Shown here: one piece after another, positions 53,953 through 64,000 of the stretch | Layout of the letters: every line of letters begins with the position of its first letter | How positions within the stretch are numbered: position 1 is the stretch's first letter | Assembly: GCF_030247185.1 (NCBI RefSeq) | Contig: NC_080570.1 | Location: forward strand, 4,278,001 to 4,342,000 | DNA from: Malaya genurostris | Lineage: Eukaryota; Arthropoda; Insecta; Diptera; Culicidae | Direction: 5' to 3' | DNA: 64,000 nt | Program-made: the position numbers and the translations under genes | Notes under the pieces: generated by a model | The model's database searches: none | What the model was told of the DNA's origin: nothing | The model's input: the letters and a program-made list of their open reading frames with translations, nothing else

Positions 53953-54257
53953 TCAATTTTGACAAAGGATTTTTGAAATTTGGTCTAACCGGGAATCATC
54001 TAGAATCTGCTGAAAAACGTACGAGATTGTTTATCATAATTTAAAATGTTTTTTTTAAACCTTACTTTTCTTATAACCGACATCAGTTCATCGATTCGCA
54101 CCAATTTCTCGCTAACAACGCCTGTTGGCCCATTATCATCAGTAGTACGTTTTTTGACGGCGCTCACTTGTTGCATCAGTTCCTGTTCCTTCATCTCTAG
54201 ATCAACAAGCACTGTGTTCGTTTTGCTGATCATTGAATTAACTTGTTTGTAGAGCAT
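53953..54257 (-). CDS. 82-residue coiled-coil protein of unknown family
   Basis: Exon 1 (54257-54066) starts with ATG as MLYKQVNSMISKTNTVLVDL and continues EMKEQELMQQVSAVKKRT, with heptad-like Leu, Met and Val spacing, and ends RIDELMSVIRK|GTAAGG. Exon 2 (54009-53953) joins in phase 0 as QILDDSRLDQISKILCQN and TGA at 53955-53953. The acceptor is a tandem TTTTTCAGCAG, so an isoform lacking the first Gln is possible. Size and helical content resemble small subunits of coiled-coil complexes (for example BLOC-1 or kinetochore type), but I cannot assign one. Confidence 0.6.
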
Positions 54258-54540
54258 TTGGCTGCGCGCGATTCTTTTACCTTCATCTCTCCAGTTTTAC
54301 AATACCTCGGTTAAGATTATAGTTCTTCTGACTTTGCTTGTGTTTACATATTTTTCACTATAATAAACAGTAACTATAGTGAACTTGTTCTTACCCTTCA
54401 GTGTTGCTAGTTTTATAGGAAATTCGTTAAAGTACATTGTCACTCTGACAGTGTATCATGACAATGTACCGCACGATGCAAAATGTGTCCTTGAAAATTT
54501 GTCGGAGTACTCCGTATTATTATTTGTATTTGGTTAAACT
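54258..54540. promoter_or_regulatory. Upstream flank of the 82-residue coiled-coil gene
   Basis: Short 5' flank. TGACAATGTAC-like sequences recur in opposite orientation near 54437 and 54460 (CATTGTCACTCTGACAGTGT), a small hairpin of unclear meaning. Confidence 0.3.
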
Positions 54541-54882
54541 ATTAGGTTTTTTACCGTCACTGCTAACCTCAATCGGATGAACACATTTTGACAGTTCAGC
54601 AGTACTGTTTGTAAACAGAAATTTCTTTTGTTTGTTTATTGACAAATTGGATCAGTCCATTTACGGTCCGTATCACCTAAATAAAGTTTTAAAACATTTG
54701 TTCACGATTGAATACGTTTCGTTTTTGTTATTTATTAAATAAAAAAGACTAGTTGCAAAGTGTAAAGATCATTGTTTTAGATGTGCTCTTAGATTTTTGT
54801 TTAAGCTTGTTTGTAAACAGTACCGCTGAACTGTCAAGGATGAATACTTGTTCATTTGTGTCGTCACGATAAAAAACCTAAT
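54541..54882. mobile_element. MITE family I (TIR ATTAGGTTTT), first of two abutting copies
   Basis: It starts ATTAGGTTTTTTACCGTCAC and ends CGTCACGATAAAAAACCTAAT. Inside, TTGACAGTTCAGCAGTACTG then TTTGTAAACAG is inverted at CTGTTTGTAAACAGTACC... as a second palindromic layer. It abuts the next element through a shared CCTAATTAGG junction. Confidence 0.75.
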
Positions 54883-55233
54883 TAGGTTTTGCACGATTAC
54901 GACACAAATGAACTGCCGATGAATCAAGTTCATCTTTGACAGTTGCCGTGTACTTGTTTTGTTTTGCGACTGCAAGTTAAAAATTGAAAAAAATGACGAA
55001 AAAGTGCGTGTTAACAACGTATTCCATTGTGAAAATAACTAAAAAGATTGCCCTGAATGTGTTTCCAGCATCAAGGAGCGATATATGTATGAATCTGTTG
55101 AGTATGAGGCGACTTGCAATTTATACATTCGAACGATGAACTTTTAAACTGTAAACAAGTACACGTCGACTGTCAAAAAAAGTTCATTCTGTTCATTTTT
55201 GTGAGGTTATGTCATGTTCGTGCAAAACCTAAT
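54881..55233. mobile_element. MITE family I, second abutting copy
   Basis: It starts ATTAGGTTTTGCACGATTAC and ends TTCGTGCAAAACCTAAT. Its left end (GACACAAATGAAC, then GATGAATCAAG...) is homologous to the inverted right end of the first copy, so the two are head-to-head. Non-coding. Confidence 0.75.
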
Positions 55234-56799
55234 AATATAAAAAGGGTTTTAACCTCCGGTCTTTGAAATGTATACGATCACGTCAAGCCAACACAAATGA
55301 ATCGGGACCGCTATTTTTAATCGTGAATGTATGAATAACAATAAAAATTATAACTGATCGCCTTGAAATAAATGCGGTTTTTGCGAAAGTCTCCATGATT
55401 TATGAAAATTATTTTCTGTGATTCATAGTCATTTTTGTGTGAAACTATTTCGTGGCGTTAAAACTTGTGTAACGTTCTGAACCATGAAAGTCCATCATAT
55501 TTCCCCGTTTTTACATTTCGAAGTTTATTTGATGTCAATAAATGCTACGGTACAGAACATCATAATGGCGGCCATGACATTTTCTTTAATGCAAATTACA
55601 CCTTATCTAAGAAGCAATAAATCAAATAGTCCACCACAAATGTGTCATTAATGTACTTTAGAAGCCTCAAAGTTGCTCTGAGTAAAAATAGATTCATGAA
55701 AGAATTTAACTGACAAGAATGTTTTGAAGAGAATGTTTGTAAGCAATATTAAGAGCGTTTGCGTGGTTTTATTCTAGTGAAAATTGTTTTATTTTTAGTC
55801 CAGTTGTGAGCCTAGGTAAAGGGTTTTATTGATGCTTTACAAACTATGATATTACTTGTCAAAAGAGACACTTATTATATTTGTCATAAAACAGGTAGTG
55901 ATTGAAAAATCAATTACAAAACTCCTATAAATTATATTCAAAACCAAAGGCATTTAAATTGTTGCTTGGGATGTCACCTATTAATATCCACTTTGGCGAG
56001 AATCCCCGACCGAACACAAGGAACAAAACGACGAATGAACACTGCGACTTTCGTAAAACGACCTAACAAAAAGAAGCAAAGCGAGTTATGTGTCAAGTCA
56101 TCCGGAGAAAACGACCTTTCACACTGTCCAATGTACGTTATCTTTATGACTAAAAATTTGTTAATTAGTCACTATGATGAAAATTGGATTCCAACTACTC
56201 GGTTTTTGCAAAAGACATACCCACCCAAAAAGTGAGTAGTTGTATGAAGAAAAAGTTGGCCGATGTACGATGGATGAAGTCAGTGACATTTTCATCAGAC
56301 ATCGTATTAATAAATTTGATTAAATTCTACCCAATTTTGGGTAAAACTTAATTTTGTACCACTGGGTAACCCCAAGTGACGTGTGGATTTATGCTTGATA
56401 TTTCTTCTTCTTACGTGAATGTGTTTTGATCGATGTCAAAATACAGCACATCAGAGAGAGAGAGGAAAAAAATAGTGTCGACATTTCGAAACGTAAAATC
56501 GAAACGATCGCTTGCCTCATAATTTTCCTTTAATTTGGAAACTGTTTTAGCTAAGATGAATTGAATTCGGTGGTTTTTTGTTCAGAATGATTACGCAAGT
56601 CGGTGGTAATTGAATTGAAGCACGGCTACGTTGCTGCTGGAAGTGCTAGCCGAAAGCTAAGGAAGGGAAAGTGGCTGAAAGAATCGTTTGCTTGCATAAT
56701 AGTGCATTTTGTTGACTGTGATTACATTGTTTTACTGACACAGCCAGTTGAATATAGTCATCGATATTTGGTGCGTGTGTAGAACCACTGACAAATAGC
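55234..56799. promoter_or_regulatory. WDR37 upstream region
   Basis: No supported gene. The 89-codon frame at 55966-56235 ends beside AAAAAGTGAGTAG, a donor-like site, but has no recognisable domain. TACCCAATTTTGGGTA at 56330-56345 is a perfect 16-base palindrome. An AGAGAGAGAGG run lies at about 56453. Confidence 0.35.
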
Positions 56800-58476
56800 A
56801 TGCCACTGGACAGTGGAGTTGTGGGTAGCAACTCGGGAGGAAAGCAAATTACTTCGTCGGGATGTGTATGTGGGGCAGTCGGTGGAGCATCATCGGTGGG
56901 AGTGAATCTTGCTGTCACCGGGGTCATCGGTCCGGGAAGTAAACAGATGTCGGCGAAAAAATCTCTGAAACTGTCAAGTCTAACGGATGATGTGATGGGA
57001 CCACCATCAGTTACCGGAAGTCATCACGATGAACCGTTTCGGGCTAGGCTGCACCAATTGTTTTCCCAGATCGAGAAGGAGTTTGATTTATTACACGCCG
57101 AAAATTTGAGCCGTGAGTGTTTGAGATTGTCTTTGATTTGTAGAATTTAAACGACTCTTTATTTCGTAACATTCAGTGCAGGAAAAGTTAGATGCTGTTG
57201 CTGGAACGCCCCGTGAATCGACTGTTGGTGAACGATTGCTACCATTGCAAGATTCTTACGAAGCAGATGGTGCTATTAATAAAAGCTTCAAATCTAAGCT
57301 GGGTAGCGCCGGAAACAAGGTCAAAGCTAGTCACAAGATTCGGGCTCAAACCAGTCGAATCGTATCAAGCTTCAAGGCTCAATCTGTGGTGAGTTCGTTG
57401 GTGCGTGAGTTTTGTGGCCACAAGGACGGTGTCTGGCAGGTGACAACCAAAACCGGTCAGCCGATTATTGGAACGGCTTCGGCAGATCATAGTGCCTGCA
57501 TATGGGGAATTGATACGGGCCGGTGTTTACTGCAGTACCAGGGTCATAGCGGATCGGTAAATTCGATCAAATTTCATCTCAATAGAGACCTGGTGCTGAC
57601 GGGCAGTGGGGATGCTACAGCCCATATATGGCAGGCGGCCGTCAACTGGGAGGTTCCTGCGAGGAAAGGACATTCCTCTGAGGAAGAACTTGACGATGAG
57701 GATGAACCCTACGAAGAGAAGGAACGAATCGATGTACTGAGAACTCCAATCTGTGAATTCTCAGGGCCGGGTGGGCATACTTCTGTAGTGGTAGCGGCAG
57801 ATTGGCTACCCGGAGGTGATCAGTTAATTACGGCTAGTTGGGATCGAACCGCTATCCTATGGGATGTTGAAACCAGAGAGCCTCTTCAGCCGCTTTGTGG
57901 CCACGATCACGAACTAACGCATGCTTCGGCCCATCAGAGTCAGCGGTTAGTGGTGACGGCTTCGCGGGATTCAACGTTCCGGCTGTGGGACTTTCGTGAT
58001 CCTATTCCAGCCGTATCTGTTTTTCAGGGTCACACAGAGTAGGAGGAATTTTGAAGTGTTCACTCAAGCGCACATTAATTGCTATGATCGTTTTTTTCAG
58101 GAGTGTAACATCCACAGTGTTTACCAGAGACGACAAAGTGGTATCCGGTTCTGACGATCGTTCCGTTAAGGTATGGGAACTTCGCAACATGCGCTCAGCG
58201 CTGACAACAATTCGGACCGATTCGGCTGTTAATCGACTTGCCGTTTCCGCTGGGGGAGTCATCGCCATACCTCACGACAACCGTCATATCCGGCTGTTTG
58301 ATCTGAACGGACAGCGAATCGCTCGGTTACCTCGCACCAGCCGACAGGGACACCGTCGGATGGTTTCATCGGTTGCCTGGACAGAAGACGTCAATTCGGC
58401 ATGCAATCTGTTCTCGAGTGGATTTGATCGACGGGTACTTGGATGGGCTGTCAGCTTGCCACCGAAAGATAATTGA
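56800..58476 (+). CDS. WDR37: WD repeat-containing protein 37
   Basis: Three exons, 56800-57112, 57177-58038 and 58101-58476, join in frame (AGCC|GTGAGT, ATTCAG|TG, ACAGA|GTAGGA, TTTTTCAG|GAG), giving 516 residues (human 494). A Ser/Gly-rich N-terminus is followed by the conserved coiled-coil lead PFRARLHQLFSQIEKEFDLL. WD repeats follow, seen as FCGHKDGVWQVTTKTGQPII, YQGHSGSVNSIKFH, GSGDATAHIW, TASWDRTAILWDVET, TASRDSTFRLWDFRD, GSDDRSVKVWELR and SSGFDRRVLGWAV. An acidic insert (SSEEELDDEDEPYEEKE) splits two blades, as expected for WDR37. In vertebrates WDR37 partners PACS proteins. AATAAA at about 58737. Confidence 0.95.
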
Positions 58477-60081
58477 AAAAATCGCGTTAACCATTTCTAA
58501 GATAGGATAGGAGGAGCAGACGCTGCTGTTGGTGTGACTATTACGAATATGTGTATAGACGTTTTACTATCGAATCGTTGTTGTTTCGTTTTCGAACAGA
58601 TTCTCATTATTAGTTTGTTCAGGTCGATGTACTAATATAACTCTAGTTCTAGTAGCAATGGAGAGGTGGCACTGATTATTTGATTAATCCATCGGAGAAG
58701 GGAGGAGTTTCTGACTGTGGTTCTAACCCTAGAATAAAATAAATGTTTACTAGTACTTGGGCAAGGAAAAATGGAGTCTCGCAATTTTCGTAACTTTTGG
58801 ACACTTGGAGCGTATTTTAGTAGTCATCTTTTGAAACTGTATAACCAAAAAATAAATATCAGGATGTAATGCCTTCGTCAAGAAACTACGTGTAGAGTTT
58901 TATCTTTTCACAAAAGTATGCGTACTTTTTTAACTGAAAATTTCCGGCAAGACACCAGATTTAGTCTTTATAACCTGTGATTGCACATTTTGGAATTTGA
59001 TTGCCATATCAACGAAACTACGAGTGTACTTTTCACCACAATCGAAAGGAATCGTTTTACTGCAATAAAAAAAGCATTCAACAACAGTTCATAATTTTAG
59101 CTTAAGCAAACAAAACAGTTAGTTACAAACAGTTTTACCTGTCACGAACACAAGACAATTTTAATATTCACGAACGTATACAATTGTCCGGAAATAACAC
59201 GACAAATCTCACGATATGAACAACCAGATATTCAGCTTGATATTTATAATATTTCCACTTGAAAAAGTACTAAATATACCAATAGTATGGTAGTAAACCA
59301 TGGTTATGAGAGGCACCGCATACAGTGCACAGCAGAATGCAAACTTTTTTCGAAAGAAATCATCATTTGCTGTTGTTAAAATATTTCGGGTTCTGAGTGT
59401 TCACCCAGTATTGTCCTCATTCTTTATTGTTGAAGGCCTTGCGTCACTTTTTTCGGCTCGCTACGTCCGTTAGAACATTGCGCTTCGGTGCAAAGAAGTG
59501 ATGATACTTGGAAATTTATTTGTTTTATGATTCAATTTACAGTATATTTTATGACGAATTTATTTCAATAACCGAAAACAATCATGGTTACTCATGGCAA
59601 CCGTCGCTACTGTAGCTTTTTTTTTAAAGAGAAAACAACTGCTTACTTTGTTTATTTCATCAGTTACTGGCCGAGCTCAAGAAGCGAAGTAATGGCAATG
59701 AGGTAGAAACAGATGGGACAAACATAGCTTTTTTGTGGTAGTGAAATCAACTTTACTTCAGCAAGTTGAACTAATAATTGTTTACAAAGTTTTGGTTACC
59801 AACACAAGCAAGTCCCCTGTTTTCTATCACATTGGTATTATAGCAGGTTAGTAATCCGTCAATTTTCGATTGGAACGTCAGAAGCTTTAGCAGAGCATTT
59901 CTCAAGGAGTGATAGGTTTTCTTTAGGTCTTCCTAATGGTTTAATTTGAACTGCTTTGGACTGACGGGCAGAAGAAAAACATCTTACGTGATATTGAACA
60001 AATTCCAGAATTAATAACGAACTGAAAGAGCAAGTTCCAAATCAACGAAACCCTACACGTAACAATAACAATAGATTATGG
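58477..60081. other. WDR37 3' UTR and spacer to MRI1
   Basis: The WDR37 3' UTR probably ends near the AATAAA at about 58737. The remainder, between convergent WDR37 and MRI1, is AT-rich with no supported gene, RNA or inverted repeat. Confidence 0.4.
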
Positions 60082-61137
60082 TTAGGAAGCATGCTTATCT
60101 AATTCATCCGGTTTGAATACACCCTTCTCCGTCACAATTCCCGTAATCAATGCTGCTGGTGTCACATCGAACGCTGGGTTCCAACATTGAATCCCCGGTG
60201 CAGCTATCCGATGATCGCCAATGTGAGTCATTTCTCGTGCGGGACGCTCTTCAATGGTGATAGCTTTCCCCGAAGGTATCGTCAGATCAATCGAGGTAAA
60301 CGGTGCGGCTACGTAGAATGGCACGTTGTGGTAGTTGGCTAGAACAGCTATTTGGTATGTTCCAATTTTATTCGCCGTATCTCCGTTAGCTGCAATTCTA
60401 TCGGCTCCCACTATAGCAGCCGAAATATGACCCACAGTGAAAAGGGAAGCGACCATGCTATCCGTTATCAAAGTTGCCGGTATTTTTTCGTGCACCAGTT
60501 CAAATGCTGTTAGCCTGGCACCTTGATTGTATGGTCTCGTTTCCGTGCAATATACGTGCTCTAATCGGTTCAGTTCATTCAGTTTTCGTATAACTCCCAA
60601 AGCAGTTCCATAGCCAGCAGTTGCCAAGGATCCAGTGTTGCAATGTGTTAGTATCTTTACAGTATTTCCGACAGATGCACGAGAAAGTATCACACCAGCA
60701 CCATGCTTCCCTATCATCATGTTATCAGATATATCCTTATCAAGCATGCTTTCGATGGCCTCCAGAACTGTCCGTTTCATTGCATCGACAGCCACAGCCT
60801 CATCGCGGTCTAGCACATGTGACAGTTTGATCAGTTCATCTGCAGCGATCTTCATGTTGACCGCTGTTGGTCTAGCAGTGATTAAAAAATTAAGTTTCTT
60901 TTCCATCTCGTGCACGAAGTCACTCTTGTTATCAAAGCTACGGTTGCTTATCTCGACAGCCAGAGAAAGACATCCCACGATTGCGATTGCTGGAGCCCCA
61001 CGAACCTGCATTTTGCGTATAGCATTCCAACCGTCTTCAACACCGGCGATGTTGATGTATTGAGACTGTTCCGGTAGTAACAGTTGGTCAAGTATTTTCA
61101 GCTTTCCATTTTCATAAATTATTGCTTTTAAGCTCAT
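60082..61137 (-). CDS. Mri1: Methylthioribose-1-phosphate isomerase
   Basis: An intronless 351-residue ORF starting MSLKAIIYENGKLKILDQLL, which aligns with known starts of the family. The eIF2B-alpha/MtnA fold is seen from QVRGAPAIAIVGCLSLAVEI, ILTHCNTGSLATAGYGTALG (catalytic Cys), CTETRPYNQGARLTAFELV, VGADRIAANGDTANKIGTYQ (catalytic Asp) and FYVAAPFTSIDLTIPSGKAI. The enzyme converts 5-methylthioribose 1-phosphate to the ribulose form in the methionine salvage pathway. The distinction from translation factor eIF2B-alpha is secure because of the HCNTGSLAT and GADR signatures. Confidence 0.96.
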   Translation of the reverse strand: MSLKAIIYENGKLKILDQLLLPEQSQYINIAGVEDGWNAIRKMQVRGAPAIAIVGCLSLAVEISNRSFDNKSDFVHEMEKKLNFLITARPTAVNMKIAADELIKLSHVLDRDEAVAVDAMKRTVLEAIESMLDKDISDNMMIGKHGAGVILSRASVGNTVKILTHCNTGSLATAGYGTALGVIRKLNELNRLEHVYCTETRPYNQGARLTAFELVHEKIPATLITDSMVASLFTVGHISAAIVGADRIAANGDTANKIGTYQIAVLANYHNVPFYVAAPFTSIDLTIPSGKAITIEERPAREMTHIGDHRIAAPGIQCWNPAFDVTPAALITGIVTEKGVFKPDELDKHAS

Positions 61138-61949
61138 GACGGTACTCAGATTTTTTTTAAATAAATTATTAAATGCTGCTGTTGATGTATCACTTTTCTG
61201 CTATGAAACAGCAAAACTTAGGTAATGTGCTTATCTTTATTTACTTTCGGTTCGTTTGTTAAGGATTTCAGCTCATAAATCTTAGCTAAGTTGTGCCAAG
61301 TGATTATCCGTTCACTATTTCAAAGAAAATTGTGCATTATATATCTTCTATACAAGTATTAAATTTAATAATAAACTCACAACAGATCAAATAAATCCAA
61401 TAAGTTCTGTTCACCCAAAAAACATTAACGTTTCATTCCTCTTATCACAGAACAAACTTTGACAGTTCGGCATTTTATATGATGTCAGCTATAGACTGGC
61501 TGATCTAGTGCACATTGGGAAACACACATCGAAAATTCTCGGCTGCGCCTACATATATGTTAACATGCTACAGAAATTCAATCACCGGTATTTTGTTTGT
61601 CCAAAATGCGAAACATGTGATAATTTCGAAATAATTTACTTCGAATTCCGAAACTTGAAAATAATTTGAAGTGAAATACTTCCAATCGGAGCGAATTTCA
61701 GTTGACGAAAGAGACTAGTTTTGAACAATTTAAAGCATTAGGTTTTTCAATTGAACCTTAGGTTTAAGGAAATCGATCCAACCATCTTCAAAAACCTTTT
61801 AGTGATATAAATAAATTCGGGTCCATTTCTTTTACTTATCTTACTTTCAATTCACGGATACCTTTTTTGAAAAATTGGACTAGTTTGGGGCGAAATCCAT
61901 ATCAATTTTTGATATCATTATAATTGGAGAAGAGATGGTTAGCCAGACT
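61138..61949. other. MRI1 upstream flank and spacer
   Basis: No ORF or RNA gene supported. CAGTTCGGCATTTTATATGA (61465) and neighbouring sequence may be repeat-derived, but no ends are visible. Confidence 0.4.
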
Positions 61950-62420
61950 ATGCTTCACCGGACCGGAACAAATAGTAATCAGAACTAGCAATGTCTGGGC
62001 TTTACTGCCTTCCTCGTGATCTTTTGACTCGGTTGCAGCATCTCACAATACACGCAGTTGGTCATACCATATACAGAACAAAACCTTCAGGCTATGAATA
62101 TTCTAAACGGCCGTCGATAATGATGCATGGTTTTGAGTTATCGTAATAGACCCACTTTTCATCGCCAGTAACAATTCGATGTAAAAAAAAAACAAAAACT
62201 GCCCTTGGAGCAGTTGTTCGACGTTCCATGGCTTCAATTCATACGGCACCCAATTGCCTACCTTTCGGATCATTCCCCATCGCTTTTAAACGTTGGCAAA
62301 TGGCTGACTGAGTAACTCCGACTGATTTTGCAAGTTCTTTCTGCGTTTGCGACGGGTCTTGATCGAGCAATTCCTCCAATTCTCCATTTTCAAAAATTTC
62401 AATTGTTTCGCTGAGAAGAA
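61950..62420 (-). pseudogene. Decayed mariner transposase, N-terminal/middle part
   Basis: On the minus strand, GELEELLDQDPSQTQKELAK then SVGVTQSAICQRLKAMG (62270-62390) is the mariner helix-turn-helix region. After a stop and a frameshift comes LHRIVTGDEKWVYYDNSKP (about 62115-62180), holding the first catalytic Asp. Another frameshift leads to CIWYDQLRV (62050-62080). Stops and a poly-A expansion (62188-62200) disable it. The downstream catalytic part is absent. Confidence 0.8.
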
Positions 62421-62539
62421 CAGAAAGAATACATTCAACAGGAATTCATAAAACTTTTCATTTGAATATAAGTTTATGACAGTCTGCCAAGTCACTCTGA
62501 GAAATTGATATTAGTTCCGTTTTTGAGCTTTTAGTCGCT

Positions 62540-63010
62540 ACTGGCGGTACTTCTGGAACCTGGATAAAGTCGAAAAGAATTTTCATCACCCTGTACTTCC
62601 GAAACCAGGAGTAGAACCAAATTCAAAGGATGTATTCGGTAGAGCCTCCATGAAATTAAATGGGACCTGAGTTTGTGACAATCCGTCCACCGATTTTAGA
62701 GAAAACTAATAGAATTTTTGGTTTCATTTTTTGTACTTATCATCCCGTGAATCCGAAACCGGAAGTCGAATACGGATATAATTCAATTGCAACCTGTGAA
62801 ACTTAAGACATTTCGGTAAACGAGAATAAGTCATTTTAATTGATTCTTAGTTTCTAAAAATCGGTTCAGCTTCTGTTAAAGGTGATGGGCATAATGCTGT
62901 GATTTTTTTTTGCGCATTTCACCCTGTAACTCCGGAATCCAGATAAATATTCTTGGATCTCATTTTTAAATCGCTTTCAAGAACAAAATCCCTGCTGGAT
63001 GAGTACTGGA
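62540..63010. repeat. Degenerate ~165-bp repeat with 'CCTGTAACTCCGGAATCC' motif
   Basis: CACCCTGTACTTCCGAAACC (about 62588), ATCCCGTGAATCCGAAACCG (about 62743) and CACCCTGTAACTCCGGAATC (about 62920) recur at about 155-175 base spacing. Each is followed by an AATTC- or ATTTCA-rich stretch and preceded by an AATTTTTT-like run, giving three or four diverged units. Such motifs are common in mosquito repetitive DNA in my experience. Non-coding. Confidence 0.45.
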
Positions 63011-63469
63011 GCCGTTATCCTAGTAGAACTAAAAAGATTTTTTTCTTTGAAGTGAACCTTTAGAACAAAAATAACATCGTTGATTTCGTTCCACTCCTTT
63101 GCTAACTCTGTGTAATGACACGATGCTAGATCCAGCCAAAACAGAGTGTCACCTTCGTGGGACCGAAAAAAAGGGAAGGATACTAGGAATCCGAGACTCG
63201 ATCATACAACAACTGACTTGTAAGACCAGGGCTCGTGAACTTTCCAGGTATATCCAGGCGGAATTATCCGACGAAAAACTTTACCTCTGCCGGTATTCGG
63301 ACAGGATTTTCTATCGTTTCCCATCCAAAATCTCTATGTATGGCTTTTGGACTTCTTTCACAATATCAATAAAATACTCAATCTTCTGTCAGAACGAAAT
63401 TTACGAGGATTACAGTTAAAGTGAAACGTGATCACCAGAAATTTTGCAATGTTATTTATGAGCTTGTTT
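63011..63469. other. Unassigned spacer
   Basis: A 106-codon open frame (63099-63419) has no recognisable domain and is flanked by mariner fragments. I do not call it a gene. Confidence 0.35.
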
Positions 63470-64000
63470 CTGCAACATCAATCGACGAACAATTTTAACA
63501 TATCACTCAATAAGTCGTGTGACTTACTTAAAGAAACATTTTTTCGTCGAAAATTGATTTTATTCAGCAATGTAATCTTCTTCAAGAGCACTACGAACAT
63601 TCTGACGCTTTTCTTACTTATCGATGCCGTGCTTAAAAAAGGATTTGTCTGCTTTGCATTCTGCAATTGCTTCTTAATTTAATTTGAATTCCTTACTGGC
63701 GAACATTTCAACGATCAACAAGTAGCCAAGTCGTTATTCGTTAATTTTAACCATCGTTGCCATCGACTTTCTTCGAAGTCGCCATCTTTCATTTTCTTCA
63801 ACGTATAAGTTCGTTATTCCTTGATTTTTGCACTCAAACGATGTGTAGAATTTGCTATTGATTGTTTTCGCTGTCTCAAGATAATCAATTGAGATTATAC
63901 ATTGTGCATCCTGAAACACCTGAAGCCATAACCTTCCTAGCTGACCCAGTTGTGCCTTTGGACGCTTCAGACGTGGTTCACCGGCTGCAGTCCACTTAGA
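63470..64000 (-). pseudogene. Decayed mariner transposase, C-terminal part (continues beyond window)
   Basis: Entering from the window edge on the minus strand, SKWTAAGEPRLKRPKAQLGQ is the conserved mariner block. VFQDAQCIISIDYLETAKTI then NSKFYTSF follows, then RKSMATMVKINE and, across stops and frameshifts, MFASKEFK ... SFFKHGIDK ... RSALEEDYIAE, the usual C-terminal signature. The second catalytic Asp (HxDNA region) is deleted and several stops are present. ACATATCACTCAATAAGTCG at 63497-63516 is likely the terminal inverted repeat. It is a different copy from 61950-62420. Confidence 0.8.

Noticed and set aside
55966..56235. 89-codon frame beside a GTGAGTAG donor-like site upstream of WDR37
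   Set aside because: No domain, no downstream exon that continues it, and a second overlapping frame looks equally plausible.

Overview
The window reads as nuclear DNA of an insect, most likely a mosquito (Culicidae). The genes have short introns (about 60-80 bp) with GTAAGT-type donors. The encoded proteins are insect or animal orthologues: Cap-D2, MOCS3/Uba4, nicastrin, HDAC11, WDR37, MRI1, mRpL1, SNX3 and a RIB43A protein. The intergenic DNA is AT-rich and packed with small terminal-inverted-repeat (TIR) elements, mariner remnants and microsatellites. The species cannot be named from the sequence alone.

Layout. 1-174 is the last 57 codons of an unrecognised gene. 175-6.4 kb holds repeats, a deleted Tc1/mariner-type element (3943-4833) and tandem MITEs with a SINE-like insertion. 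6.9-7.6 kb holds the C-terminal exons of an insect-type protein of unknown function. 9.3-12.1 kb is transposon-derived and includes a nested insertion. 12.8-13.8 kb is SNX3. 15.7-16.2 kb is an isolated terminal exon with two FLYWCH zinc fingers. 19.3-25.7 kb (minus) is the condensin I subunit Cap-D2, with two tRNA-Leu(AAG) genes in its last intron. 26-28.7 kb is a cluster of foldback and MITE elements. 29.0-30.2 kb (minus) is mRpL1. 30.4-37.1 kb is mostly transposon DNA. 37.8-39.3 kb is MOCS3. 39.5-41.4 kb is a large near-perfect palindrome. 41.9-44.7 kb holds more elements, two of them with exact 8-bp hAT-type target duplications. 44.9-47.2 kb is nicastrin, followed on the minus strand by RIBC (47.5-48.7) and HDAC11 (49.1-50.3). 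51-55.2 kb has long TA tracts, an unrecognised two-exon fragment and an 82-residue coiled-coil gene. 56.8-58.5 kb is WDR37 and 60.1-61.1 kb (minus) is MRI1. The window ends in two decayed mariner fragments.

The genes are unrelated housekeeping loci and not an operon or pathway cluster.

The standout feature is 39504-41429: two 898-bp arms in inverted orientation, without any indel between them, around a 130-bp spacer. Each arm is bounded by CACTCAAA-type inverted termini and carries the same 5'-ATG/intron/ORF/AATAAA mini-gene. That mini-gene encodes a shortened MBT repeat resembling the Polycomb protein Scm (Sex comb on midleg). I interpret it as a transposon-borne captured MBT fragment in hairpin form, and therefore a candidate hairpin-RNA (endo-siRNA) locus that could target an Scm-like gene.
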